Source of the DNA: Curvularia sp. ZM96
Lineage: Eukaryota; Ascomycota; Dothideomycetes; Pleosporales; Pleosporaceae
Length of the DNA stretch: 64,000 bases
NCBI GenBank assembly: GCA_022457065.1
Contig: JAJGBQ010000004.1
Span: 930,001 to 994,000 of the forward strand
Direction of reading: 5' to 3'
Shown: one piece after another, positions 34,766-46,478 of the stretch
How positions within the stretch are numbered: position 1 is the first letter of the stretch
Layout of the letters: the number at the start of each line of letters is the position of its first letter
The notes under the pieces: model-generated
Database searches by the model: none
What the model saw: only the letters and a program-made list of their open reading frames with translations
What the model was told of the DNA's origin: nothing
Position numbers and translations under genes: made by a program

Positions 34766-37188
34766 GGCCGGTCGTTTCCCCGTTTTCTGTCTTCGCCGTT
34801 TCTTTCTCTGTGTCCGTCTCTCTTGCGCTCACCGACAAACGTCCCAATCCAATCCAATCAACTAGGCTCAACCCTGCAGCAGTGGTGGCCTTAACGTGCG
34901 TTTGTGTTGCGTAGCGTCAGCACGGGCAGTACCGTCATTTTATCATGGCAAGCACAGTGGTTGTTGCATCTTTGGTTCGGGTGTCGCATGGGAAGTGGTT
35001 GTGTCTGGGGAATGGAAGTGGAGAAAGGAAAAGAAGGCGAACGCAGCGAGAGGCGTAGTCGCAGGTGTAGTGTAGTGTAGTGAGTGGAGTTAGGTTGGTC
35101 AGGGTCAAGCCCCTACCACCCCCCTTCCCCTCCCCTCCCTCCTTGAAGGGAGAGATATGCGCATGATGAGTTGCACATCCAACCTGGTCCTAGCTTGCTT
35201 CTTCCGCAACACTGGGAGAGGATGCGACACAGATGGACCAACATGGGGGTATGGCTGTTCAAACTCCCTGGTTCAGTTGGTCGTACAGGGCTCTGAGGAA
35301 AGCCACGAGGGAAATGGTGCACAGAGCGCTGAAACGTGGCAGGTGGGGGCCGCCCGCCTAGACAACGGCATTTGTTGCGGCTGACTGATGGGCGTCGCCA
35401 CGTCCTGTGTTGGAATGGCGATCTCTGATCTCGCGCTCTTCTAGAAGACGGCTCGCGTGGTCTAGCGAACGCTAGCTGCGTATCGTATCGATACGTCTGG
35501 TCGCCTTGCTCGACTCGACGTGGGCTAGACAAGAGAGAGTCACTGCTTTGGTCGCTTCGTTGCACCACTGGTCGCACGAAACCGGGCGCTGCGCTCACAT
35601 GCTGCCAGCGATGGGTGTCGCATCTGCGCCGCCGTTTAGCTGTCTGTGCTGCTGTGTGATGTGCATAAACCCTTTGAGACGGGTTGGTTAGGGGTTTTTG
35701 TTTTGTTACACGGCGCCATTAGCAGCAGCAGTAGCATCAGGCAGTCGGTGTTGCTTGGTCTTGGCTGCGCTGTTGGTCAGCTTATACTCGTTGCGCGATG
35801 GATCGCGTCTGCCGTGTCTGACGTCGAGAGTGGCCATTGAGCACGCTTTACAGGTGGTGCTGACGGAAGCGCCGGAGTAGATGGCGTCAAAATGTAGGCT
35901 TCGCACGACTGTCTTAGCGCACGTCTGTGTAGAAGAAATAGGCTGTTTTGGACACTGTCATGTGCTGTCGCTGTTTACAAATTACAACGAGAGATTAGTT
36001 TTTTCCATAGTATAGAACCTACTTGTTCCGTTACGCCGGGCGCTTATTGCATGAGACATGTAATAAGACCTTTTTATAGGGTGCTATGCAGGAAGAAAGC
36101 AACATGGGTATGTGTCTATGTAGTACATACAGTACAGTACGGGCCGAAGTTCTACAGCCTCTTCTTTCCCAGCCTCTCCAAACTCCCCATGATTCCCGCC
36201 CGCAACTACTTTTCGTCCGCACGCATTTCCTTCCGCATTCGCCTCCGTATATCCCGTATTTTCGCTCTCTCTTTAGCCTTGATCCGTCCGACACAAATCG
36301 CTCGCCATGTACCTCGGCAAGGCGACAAGGCGGGGGAAGATCCTAGTCGCGATTGTCAATGCTTCCTGCGTACGCGGCAACATCCAACCGAGATGATGAC
36401 TTTCATCTGGCGGGTGGATCAATCCGTGACACCGGGCCCCGGGAACAACCATATCCTTCCTTTGTTTCGAAAGTCTAGTAGTAGGTAACTTTGTACCCAC
36501 GTGTCGTGTGAGATTAGCGACACCTTAATCTCAGAACGTATGTAGTAGCCTTGAATAAAACAACAGTCCCTTCAGTCGCAAAGCAACACGGGGACTAGCA
36601 TACCGCCGAGGTAGCCTCCGCAAAAAACCCATGACGTACCCGATCTACCCGACCTACTTCGTATAACAGTACATAAGCTCTTTCTCGCCTAGCCTTCCCC
36701 CTCCCCCCTCCTAATAATCCGGGGCATATGTACACGTTGAGACAACAACTCCGCTCCCCCGTACTCGTATACCCACGATGAGTGGCTGCGCGTTTTTTAG
36801 CGAGCGAAAAAGCGGCTACCAGTTCCGCCCGCGTACGCGAAGTAGACATACATATACTGACGTGGAAAGTCAACGCCACCAGTGCCACTAGCTTCGGTAA
36901 GATTTCTTGTGAGTAACAAGGACGGTGTTTTTTATGGGGAATAGAGTGGGCTGGATTGGGCTAGGAGGGGTGGTTTTGCCAATAGCTCCCGCGGCCTTGT
37001 GGTTGATAGATTACTTATTTTGTTAGTTGGGATAGTCCCCGGAGGACGAAAGAAGGATGGGCTGGACGCTTGATGCTTGACGGGCGAAAACAAATACTGC
37101 CGGTTTGCCCACTATTGCTACCTTTTCTTTCTTTCTCTCTGTCTCTCTCCCTCTAATATTCTGGTATTTCTTCGGTGAGCTGCCAAAT
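34766..37188. other. 2.4-kb intergenic region
   Basis: Promoter of the F-box gene (left) and of the esterase (right). The esterase leader has a pyrimidine tract at about 37117-37153. Short ORFs show no domain pattern; no RNA gene is recognised. Confidence 0.45.
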
Positions 37189-39004
37189 ATGTTTCGTCTT
37201 GTTGCTGCTACGGCGGCCCTATGGGGTGCTGCGGCTTATGCTCAAGACTCGTCGTCGTCATCGCTGCCTACCGTCGACCTTGGCTACCAGGTCTACCGTG
37301 CCTCGGGCTTCAATGTGCGTGTGTTGATGGTATTTCATGGCTTTTTGGCTCTAACACTGCTCAAAGGAAACCGGAAACTTTTACAACTTTTCGAATATCC
37401 GGTATGCGGCGCCCCCCGTTGGCGAGTTGCGGTTTGCACTGCCCCAGCCTCCGGCTAAGAACCGGTCGGCTATCAATGACGGCAGCGAGTCGAGGTAAAA
37501 GATTTGGCTCATTTTACGGCGAAGTTGTCACTGATTTGCGTAGAATCTGTCCCCAAGCCGCAGGTGCGTGGTCGGCGGTTGCAGCTCAGGCTTTGGCCGC
37601 GCAAGCACTGGGACTACCACCGTCCAATGCATCCTACATACCATCAGGAGCCAATTCAAGTAGCCCAGTCCCCCCGCCTGGTCCGCTAGAATCTGAGGAT
37701 TGTCTCTTTCTGGACGTGTATGTGCCAGAGGATGTCTTTGAGAAAGCTGGAAAAGGATTCGGGGCTCCTGTCTTAGTATGGATCTACGGTGGCGGCTACA
37801 CTGGAGGCCAAAAGAACAACAACCCCGCTGGTTTGCTCGCTGCTTCCGGAAACTCGACCAACGGTAATGTCATCTATGTTGCTATGAACTATCGTCTCGG
37901 TGCTTTGGGGTGGTTGGCTGGCCCTTCTTTTCAGGCTGAGGGAGGTGTCTCCAATTTGGGTTTGCACGACCAGCGATTGGCGCTCGAATGGATCCAAGAA
38001 AACATTCATCTTTTCGGAGGTGACAAGAACCGAGTAAGTTGGACTTGAAATCCCAGTACGGCCACGACTGACAAGCCCAGGTTACAGTTTTTGGAGAGAG
38101 CGCCGGTGGAGGCTCCATCATGCACCAGATTACCGCGTATGGAGGCCTCAAAGGCCCAGCTCCATTCCAGCAAGCAGTGCCGCAGAGTCCTGGCTGGCAG
38201 CCCATCACTTCTGTTACGACCCAGGAGAATATTTACAACAAGTTTCTCACCCTGACAAACTCTTCATCTCTAGCTGATCTGCGCGCTTTGCCGTCCGAGG
38301 TTGTCATTCGTGCCAATGCTCAGCAGGTGCGCTACGACTCTCCCTACGGTACTTACACCTACGGACCCGTCGTGGATGGCCTCTTTGCCCCACAACAGCC
38401 TGCTCAGCTCCTTGCTCAGGGCCGATTCGACAAGAGCGTGCGCGTTATGGTCGGACACAACGCCGACGAAGGAGCCGTCTTCACCTCTACCTCGTTGACT
38501 AGTGACGCTGCATTGAGGGCACAGCTTGAGCAGTCGTACGTGAATACTCCGCCATCGTTCATGGACCACGTTTTGAAAACGCTATACCCACCTGTATTTG
38601 ACGGCTCCCACGGTTACACCAACAACTACCAGCGAGGCAGTCTCATTGTTGCTGAAAGCGCCTTTACTTGCAACACCTACTACCTTTCGCGGGCATACGG
38701 AAATGAGACCTATTCTTACCTGTTTGCCGTTCCTCCCGCCATTCATGGACAGGACGTTGCGTACAGCTACTACAACGGCGAAGGCGCGTCAAGCAGTGTC
38801 GCCAATGTCACCATTGCCCTTGCGCTGCAAGCGTTCATTACGAGCTTTACGGAAACCGGTGTTCCCGACGCGGCTGGCGTTAAGCAGTTCAACATGTATG
38901 GGCCGGACGCAAACGTTCTGGAGCTTAACATCACTGGCATTGAAGAAATTCGCGACCCCAATGCCAATGCTAGGTGTGCGTGGTGGCAGAAGGCGCTCTA
39001 CTAA
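37189..39004 (+). CDS. Secreted type-B carboxylesterase/lipase (alpha/beta hydrolase)
   Basis: Hydrolyses carboxylic esters outside the cell. Exons 37189-37314, 37367-37494, 37544-38033 and 38081-39004; introns of 52, 49 and 47 nt; 555 aa. The signal peptide is MFRLVAATAALWGAAAYA. The type-B layout follows: NIRYAAPPVGELRFALPQP, EDCLFLDVYVPE (type-B signature 2) and LVWIYGGGYTGG (oxyanion hole). The active-site elbow VFGESAGGGS has Ser255; the acid is probably Glu378 in GHNADEGAVF and the base His470 in AIHGQDVAY. Several N-glycosylation sequons (NSS, NAS, NST, NET) support secretion. Length is normal. Substrate cannot be told: cutin, feruloyl, sterol or xenobiotic esters are all possible. Confidence 0.92.
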
Positions 39005-39411
39005 TGCGAAAAAGCATGGCAACGATTATGAGATATGAAAAATGAAAGCTAGTAGTAATCAATAAATAGACGCATCATTAATCAAGACACCTTGACGACT
39101 ACAAAAAAAGGCATAATTCACATGCGATCTCATGAGATGCAAACCCGCAATCGCGATGTTTGCATGCGGGTAGCTAGCTAAGGTGCCCACTTTTCTCCCT
39201 TGGATGATCACATCGACGTCATACCACAGCACAGCTACCACTAACTCCACCTGCAGCCCGTTCTTTAAAGCTGTCCGTCTCGCCCGCTCTCTTCACCAAC
39301 TTTACTTTCAAGCAACTCATCCAATTGCCATCTTCTCTTTGAACCCTTTTTCGACCAACAGTCGCAACTACATCACACGCCCTCAAACACCAACACCACA
39401 CAACAAACAAC
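39005..39411. other. Intergenic, esterase 3' region and LEA-gene promoter
   Basis: 407 bp. The end is a CA-rich leader (CAACACCACACAACAAACAA) typical of a fungal 5' UTR. No other feature. Confidence 0.5.
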
Positions 39412-39919
39412 ATGTTCCGCCAACAGATTGTCCGCCAGGCACGCCTCTTCAGCACCACACCCGTTGCACGCAAGAGCCCCGTAGACGCCATCAAGGACGC
39501 AGCCAAGAAGGTCGACAAGACAATTTCGGGTGCTGCTGTAAAGGGCATTGAGAAGGGCGGTACGTCTATTCTCTCTCCATTTCACTTCCTAGCCTCTCCT
39601 ACTCCATTCTTGTCCCCTCCCACCCTCCACCTTCTCCCTCCCTAACACCCTCCGCATCAGCCGAGAACATGACGACATCCTACCGTGCGGCCACCCCACC
39701 AGTCGTTTACCACTCGTATTTGCACGGTTCAGAAAGCTAACGTATAATGCAGAGGAAGTCGCCAGCGCAGTCAAGGAAGCCACGCCCAACACCACAGGCG
39801 AGGCAAAGGGCCAGGCAAACCAGATGGCAGGCGAGGCCAAGGGCAAGGCGAACGAGCTTGCTGGTGAGGCAAAGGGCAAGGCGGCGGAGCTCAAGGGCGA
39901 GGCGAAGAGCAAGATGTAA
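39412..39919 (+). CDS. Small mitochondrial LEA-like protein with 11-mer repeats
   Basis: Exons 39412-39559 and 39753-39919 join across a rather long 193-nt intron (GTACGT...TGCAG), giving 104 aa. The N-terminus MFRQQIVRQARLFSTTPVAR is an amphipathic, Arg-rich presequence with an FSTTP-type cleavage site, so import into mitochondria is likely. The mature part is Lys/Ala/Glu-rich and ends in three full 11-residue repeats plus a partial one (GEAKGQANQMA, GEAKGKANELA, GEAKGKAAELK, GEAKSKM). This is the hallmark of group-3 LEA proteins, which form amphipathic helices on drying and protect membranes and enzymes. Function in stress tolerance is inferred from that pattern. Confidence 0.85.
39797..39916 (+). 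repeat. 33-bp tandem repeats encoding LEA 11-mers
   Basis: Three complete 33-bp units and a 21-bp partial unit, in frame at the 3' end of the LEA-like gene. Units differ at few positions, suggesting recent unit expansion. Confidence 0.85.
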
Positions 39920-40563
39920 GGGATGTCATGAGCAAAATGTGGATACAGGATTATGAGACTTTAATGAAGACCAAGGATAGGACATTTCCAATGCAGAAAT
40001 GGATAAAAAGGGAAGAGAGGGAATGCATAGTTCAAGGATGCAATGTAATGTTTGAAACGGCCACAGGCTCTGTTTTTTCCTGTTCAATTGATGTTCTGTT
40101 GCTGTGCTGCTGCTCCGTTGCTAGCTGGCTGAGTTCAACAACAATGCGTGGTAAGCACATGATATGACGAATTATGACATCATACCTTACCCACGTTTGT
40201 TTACATCTGCTTTCTTTTTCCGTTAAGCATTGCATGTCTTCAGGTAACGATGAAACATTCTTCTCAACCTTCTTTTTATTCGTCAACCCCACGTTATCAC
40301 ACGTCGTTGGAGCAGCGTTGATCCAAGAAGTATAGGCCTCACATGCACACATACAGCGAGAGTTGATGAGACGAAGAGAGGGAAGTAAAAGAAGATGTAT
40401 TACCCGCACCCTATATAAAAAAGAAGAAAAGGGAAAAAAATTCTTATCAAGGAGAGTAGAGAAAAGGTAAAAAGATGGCCGATACGCCACTTTTTTGTAT
40501 AAGAAGAGAAATTCCACTGGAGAAGAGAGTAGATGCTGATGTTGAGGTAGTGCAAGGGGGGTG
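39920..40563. other. Convergent 3' region, LEA gene / Ser-rich gene
   Basis: 644 bp between the stop of the LEA gene and the proposed last exon of the opposite-strand gene. A/T-rich; no gene is recognised. Confidence 0.45.
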
Positions 40564-42819
40564 CTAAGAGGGAGGCTTTACGGGGATCTCAGCACTGCCA
40601 CCGTCTGATTCTTGTGCACGGCCGGATTCTGTGAAGATGTAGTGAAGTACATCTCCAGTTGAGACGGTACCAAGTTCCCGGCGCATCACTTCCTCACTTG
40701 TCACCTATCTTTTCTTGTCGATGACTATGGAGGTCCATTTGGATACTATAACAGTAGTAAACACAGATCGACGATGACGGTGGATTTTTTTCCCTCTCGT
40801 TCAAGGCTTACAAAAACCACATATGCATCTGCTTCATGTTAATTCTGAGGTCACGGAAGAAAAGCAAGTCAGAAAGATATGCGACTTACCAAACCTCTCT
40901 TCCGCTCCTCCTCTCTTTCGTCTTCCTCTTCGTCTTCTTCTTCCACAACTTCCTCCGACGGCAGCGGCGCATAACCCCCCGTTTTACTCGCACTCGCGCT
41001 CGTTTCCAGCGTCGTGCGCGTACTAGATGGCGGAGTGACGGGCCAAGAGGAGGCGGTGGCGTCGGTGCTGGTCGAGGAGGGGAGGACGGGGGGTTGGATG
41101 GAGTAGTGGGATGTGTGTGGGACTGAAAGAGAGGAAGATGAGGCCTGAGCTGGGGAGGAAGACGCAGAGGATGGGCGTGGTGGGGAAGAGTAAGATGATG
41201 AGGGGATGAAGACGGACCAGGAAGAACCGGTTGCGTCAGTGCTGGTGGAGGGGAAGGATGAGACGGGTGTGCTGGGTCCTTCGTTTGGAGATGTGGAGGG
41301 CGTGGGGGAAGGGGAGGGTGGCGATGATAACGAGACCGGAGGGGATGCAGAAGAGGCTTCCGGGACGCTGGGTGATGTCGGCAGTGAGGCTGGAGGCGAT
41401 GTACTGCCGGATTCTGGGGTACTAGGTGATGAAGGCGTTTCTTGAGAGGCGCTGGGTGTCGTGGGCAGGAGACTGGTGGAACTGGTTCTCGAAAACGACA
41501 TGGTGAGTGTGCGGCTCCAGGTGCGTGTTGAAGTACGACTTCGGGTGGTGCGGCTGCGGCGGCTTGATGAGGTGCGGCTTGAAGAAGAGGAAGACCCGAT
41601 ATATGGCGTGGTAGACGGGCCCGTAGGTACAGTCGACGACGCCTCAGATGTAAATGGCACCCAGGTGACTGTCGAGACATCAGGACTCGACGGGAAGATG
41701 GAGTCGGTCACGATGACTGGGGTGCTAGTGGAATTGACTGGTGGCTTGTAGTGTGCAGACGACGTGGGTATCGCGGGCGTCGTCTTGTTCCCGCTGGAAG
41801 TAGCTCCAGGCACTGTGTTGGTTCTGCTTAGCGTGCTGTTCGATGGATACGGAATAGAGCGGGTAGTTCCTGCGGTAGGTCGGCTGCGAGTAGAGGTACG
41901 AGCAGTAGATGTTTGTGGTGGGCGCGAAGAGGCTGGCACAGCGCCCGAACCCCATGGAGACGAAGGAGTCCCTGTGTTGTTGCCATAAGGTGCTGTTTCG
42001 TGCGACGGATACGGAGGCAGTGTGTAATATCCAGTTCCAGAAGACTGTGGACCAGTAGATAGTGGGACACTGATGGAAGAGCTGCTGACTCCAGAGCTGC
42101 TTGCAGTAGCATCGGTGGAAGTGAAAGTGTCACTGTCAAGGTCAGTATACTGATCACCAATAGCGTCCTGAATCTCAACTCACGATGGGGGCGGGATGAC
42201 CGAGGTAATGACAATGACGCTTGTAATAACGATAGTCGACGGTCCAGGTACAGTGTTATTCGGTGCGAGCGAGGACGTGTGGTATGATGGTACCTCCACG
42301 GAAGAGGACGTTTGACCTTGCGGTACATCCATGGTGGACGACGTCTGGTCTTGCGGTACGGAGGACGTCTGGTCCTGTGGTACATCTACAGTAGAAGAGA
42401 GTGTCTGGGTTGGCGGTACCTCTACAGCTGAAGAGGACGTCTGGCCTTGCGGTACGTCCGCAGTGGAAGAAGCCGTCTGAGCCGGCGGTACTTCGCCGGT
42501 CGATGAGACGCCCGTAGACAGCGACGTCAGAGACCCAGTGGGAAAGCTCGACGACGCGCTGTCACCTCCGCTGCTCGCACTCGGGTACACAGGCGAATAT
42601 TCGGGCGGAGCAGAATACTGGCGGGGCCGCACATGCTTTGGCAGATTCACTACGCTAGCATGTTAGCATTTGGTCACACTCGCTTCTCGACATTCCAGGA
42701 ATAACTGCAGAATGCCTAGTTATTAGAGATGGTGGCAGACAGGAATACATACAATGGAAGCGCTCAGCAGCACTCGACGCAGCGAACGCCACAAGCGGGA
42801 AGTAAGCGTTGAACTTCAT
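40564..42819 (-). CDS. Secreted Ser/Thr/Pro-rich repeat protein, unknown function
   Basis: Exons 42753-42819, 42184-42649, 40890-42132 and probably 40564-40704; introns of 103, 51 and 185 nt; 638 aa. The signal peptide is MKFNAYFPLVAFAASSAA. The mature protein is almost wholly Ser/Thr/Pro: a 12-residue repeat block (EVPPAQTASSTAD type), a Val/Ile stretch (STIVITSVIVITSVIPPPS), an Arg/Ser region (SSSRRSRTTRSRTSTRTWSR), then more Ser/Pro. An acidic-then-basic end follows (SEEVVEEEDEEEDEREEE). No catalytic domain or GPI signal is seen. The final exon is inferred: the frame meets a strong GTAAGT donor, and a phase-matched exon (VTSEEVMRRELGTVSTGDVL...) runs to a TAG. Without it the frame ends at 40869 (598 aa). 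Likely a heavily O-glycosylated surface protein. Confidence 0.65.
42270..42491 (-). repeat. Degenerate 36-bp coding repeats in the Ser/Thr-rich protein
   Basis: Six to seven units with consensus V-P-Q/P-x-Q-T-x-S-S-x-x-D/E; some units have lost one or four codons (VPQDQTSS). An in-frame, length-variable tract. Confidence 0.75.
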
Positions 42820-45097
42820 GACGATCAAGTGTATACAACTTGACAAGATTGTCCAAGGTTAACGAAAACGAGTGGAACAAATGAGTGAGAATGACGCAAG
42901 GAGTCTGGAGAACAATAACCACGACTGAGAAGCTTGGAATCTCGACTCTCTTGAATATTCTCCTCTTATATGCAGATTCTTTTTGTCGCACGGCAACGGC
43001 AGTCTAGGATAGGTTTGACACCGCGGTGCCACAAGGGTAGAAAGAAAAAGGGTTACTCGGTTGCGACGCAGGTACAGATGCTGCAGCACGGCATCTTGCT
43101 TCCCGACATAAGTATCCATGCATCTAGATTCCCGTACATCCAACGACATTCACTGCACTGGAAAGAAAGCCTCGAATACTTTCTCATGTCCAAGCCGGGC
43201 GGCCATTTGGACGGCAAAGATACGTGGCCCAGCTAGTCCCAGAACTGCAGTCTACACACACCTGCAGCCAAAGACATGCGAGAACCTGAATGCATAGCTT
43301 GCGTAACAACTCCCTGTAGCTTTTAGTAACAGTGTGGAGAAAGAGGGCTTACATTGCTGCAGCGTCCCGCATGTCGTGCAGCAGATAGGTAGTGCGGCGA
43401 ATCTCCCTCGTTTGCCGACAGGTAGTGCAGAAACACAGAGGCAAGGGAGGTGACGATGATACCGACGGGGAGGAGAAAGTCTAGAGCCATGGACGACGGG
43501 AAAGTTGACAGCGCTAGTCGTCTTTCAAGACTGCTGTCCACAGGGGCTGTTTGATCTGGACTGGGAGTCGAGTCACTCGACGATGATACGATGCGTCGCG
43601 ACGAAGGTGTTTCTGTGGCTGAGTGTATGTAGTCCAGAGATATAGTGGTGGTGGTAGTAATCCATCAATCCAAGAAAAAGGTAACATGTCTCTCTTTTCC
43701 TCCCATGTCACTCCGCCAAGACCCTGCCTGCTGTCTTATGCGGGAGGGAGAGTCGGACACCTACCGTGACGTTGCATAAATGCAGGAACCCCGAAGGGCC
43801 TCCTGAGAGCGTATACGGCGTGCTGCATTGCCCCACTGCAAGATGCTCGAAAAGGGATAAAAGAAGGCTTTTTATCACAGCGGGCAAACACATCGCAACC
43901 GTCAGTTTAGCTAGCCTACAATGCATCGTCCTACGCATCGATACTCGGCTGCCTAAGGTGGCGTGGTGTGAGTACGCTGTTTGTTGTCCAGGAAGATCAC
44001 ATAACCTAGCCCTCCCTCCCTTCCGACAACAACAACAAACAAACCTTTCACCGCAAATCTAGCCATGGCAAAGGTAAATTGTACGACTAAACCTTTTTTT
44101 TACATCCTCGTTCAACCTTTGATTGTATGTGTATCACACTTCCTCTTCTTGCCGTATTCGTGGTAGTTAGAACGGAAAGCAAGATGCGAGATCACAGCGG
44201 CCCCTTGCTCGCGCGGTGCAAAAAGACGGGCAACCGATCGGTTGGGTCCGTTGTGGAGAGACAAGGGTAAAGAAAGTAAGATAATCGGCTTACTACGTTA
44301 AGTTTAACATAGTGTTGAGATTGCAAAACCTTTTTTTTCTCTGTGTATGATTAGGTTTGTCGAGGGACAAGGGGGTTGATGTAAAAGACGTAATCTAGGA
44401 CGTGTAAACCATTGTGAAAGAAGTCCTTGAGCGAGGAATGCAGATAAGGTTGTTGATTGATTGATTGGCAAAAGCGGTTCACTCGGCTGTTTGTTACATG
44501 TTACACCCTCCCCTTTCAACGGCCTGGTGCATATTTCTGTAGCAGTGACACTGCGGTTGCGCAAAGAGCCAAGAAATTGGTTGACGTGCTATGTTTCTTT
44601 TTTATCTGTGAAACCCATGTTCCCCCGAGTTTTGTACGAGGATGGGATAGTTGGAATGTCTAGATTTCATAGCACAATACACATGAATCACGTATCATGC
44701 AATATCGAAAAACCATTGGTTGTGCAACACGCAGCGACGAGGCTGTAGCAATTATTATACTATACAACGGATACCCAAGGGTGAAGGTGGGGATGGAGTA
44801 AGGAGAACATCCTGTATCCCCCAACGACATTGATAGGTGCCGCTATAAAGCTGCTTGTATACCCCAACATGATGTCAAGCGTTTTCGGTGCGCCCAAAAT
44901 GACTCCGTACAACGCCTCAGCCGTGACATCGTGAACGACACTGTACAAGAGGTATCATTTGCTTCCAAAATCAAAGTCAAAGCCCCATAGGAAAAACGAA
45001 GGAAAGAAAGGCAAAACGTAAACCATGCCCCAAAAGGAAGAGGCAGTGTGTGCCTGCTAACAAGCCGAGAAGATAAAAATGAAAGTAACGCATACAA
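42820..45097. other. 2.3-kb region with unresolved small ORFs
   Basis: No firm gene. On the minus strand, 43340-43893 offers a signal-like start (MCLPAVIKSLLLSLFEHL) and, in a second frame, one hydrophobic segment (ALDFLLPVGIIVTSLASVFL) ahead of a GTAAGC donor with TACTAA branch and CTACAG acceptor. The connecting splice needs a weak donor, so I do not assert a CDS. On the plus strand, 44041-44284 has a leader-like CAACAACAACAAACAAAC followed by a possible two-exon 40-codon ORF. Confidence 0.3.
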
Positions 45098-46478
45098 CTA
45101 CTCATCCCAGTTGACCAAGCTGTTGGCAGTGTCTTGGTCGTTGACAGAATGGTCATCCAGAGGTTGAGCATACCCAGCACCTTGGAAGTCGAAGAACGAG
45201 TCGTAGTCGGCATTTCCAGGAGTAAGGAACGCATCGTTGGAGTAAAAAGCGTCTGAGATGGAGGTAGGTAGCGATGGTGACGGGCCGTCCGACAGAGATT
45301 CCGTCTTGAGGTTCAAGCCAGAGGACAGCGTCTGGGCGGGGCCGGTAGCACTGTCTGTGCGCGACACCTTATTAGGATTGTACGTATAAGTAGGAGTAAA
45401 TGGCTGGGGCAGATTCTCACTGCCGGCCATAAGCGTAGCAGTGCGTGCATCGTTCGGGTCCAGGAACGATCCAAGAAACTGCTGAGACTCGGGGGGCATG
45501 GACAGCGTCAAGGGGTTCGTGTTAAAGGCCTGAGAAGTAAACGGGTAAGTCGATGGGCTGAAAGAGTACGAAGAAGGGCTGGTCGTGCCACTCGGAGCTT
45601 GCTGGCCTTCACTGACAGAGCCTGCTGCAGATGAGGCAGTCTGCGGCGAAGATGACTGGGGGTGAATGGCAGGCGACTGCGAGGGCTGCTCAGCAGTCTG
45701 GAAAGCTTGAGGCGGTAAGGACAGTCTGCGGTTGGAGTCGGTCTGCTGCATGGTAGCCGCTGCACTAGCGGGTTGGGCCGATTGGTCGAATTGCTGAGGC
45801 CCCTGAGGAAGCTGAATGGAGAGGGCGCGCTGGTGAGGCTGGGGGCGTTGGGGCACGTGATAAGGCGCCTGTCGGTATCCCGGCTGGGCCTGGGCGGTAG
45901 TAGTGCTGAAGGACTGCGGCTGCTGGAAGCCTTGAGGAGAGGAAGGAGCGAGCTGCTGGGGTGGAAGCATGGTGGGGTTCAGCCAGTTGTTTGCTTGAGG
46001 GAAGGCGCCGCCGGTGGATGGGAACTGGGCGCCAAACTGCATGAACGGGGGGTTCTGGTTCTGGTACTGGGACATGAACATGTTTCGCACGCCGTGCTGG
46101 GTAGCAATGTAGTCATGGAGCTTCTTGTTGAACATGACTGACGTGGTGTGCAGGTGAGCATTGAGGCGCTGGTACTGAGTGGGCAAGTCGTCGTCCTCTT
46201 CCTCGTACATTTCCTCGTTGATGACATCCTGCTCAGTAACACGCAATGCACGTCCGGTGCGCTTCTTGTGGATCTCAGAAGCTCTGCGTGCAGACTCAAT
46301 ACGAGCCTCTAAACTACGGTCACTGCGGCGCGAGGCAGCAATGTAGGCGCTGGACAGTATCAGCACGTGATTGCGATAGGAAACAGGACAGGCCGACTAA
46401 CCGCTCCTGATTCTCTTCATGGGTGCGCTCCGTCTTGACGGGCCTGGTGGCGGTGAATGATCGACGCTCGGCAGGCAT
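45098..46478 (-). CDS. Putative nuclear regulator with basic helical N-terminus and Q/P/S-rich tail
   Basis: Exons 46402-46478 and 45098-46349 (52-nt intron) give 442 aa. The N-terminal 110 residues are highly charged and helical: TRPVKTERTHEENQERAYIA, then ASRRSDRSLEARIESARRAS, EIHKKRTGRALRVTEQDVIN and an acidic patch EEMYEEEDDDLPTQYQRLNA. I recall this block as conserved across filamentous ascomycetes, but it matches no DNA-binding fold I can name with confidence. The remaining 330 residues are Gln/Pro/Ser-rich like activation domains, ending in aromatic/acidic motifs (YDSFFDFQGAGYAQPLDD) typical of transactivators. No signal or membrane segment. A transcriptional role is inference only. 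Confidence 0.7.
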
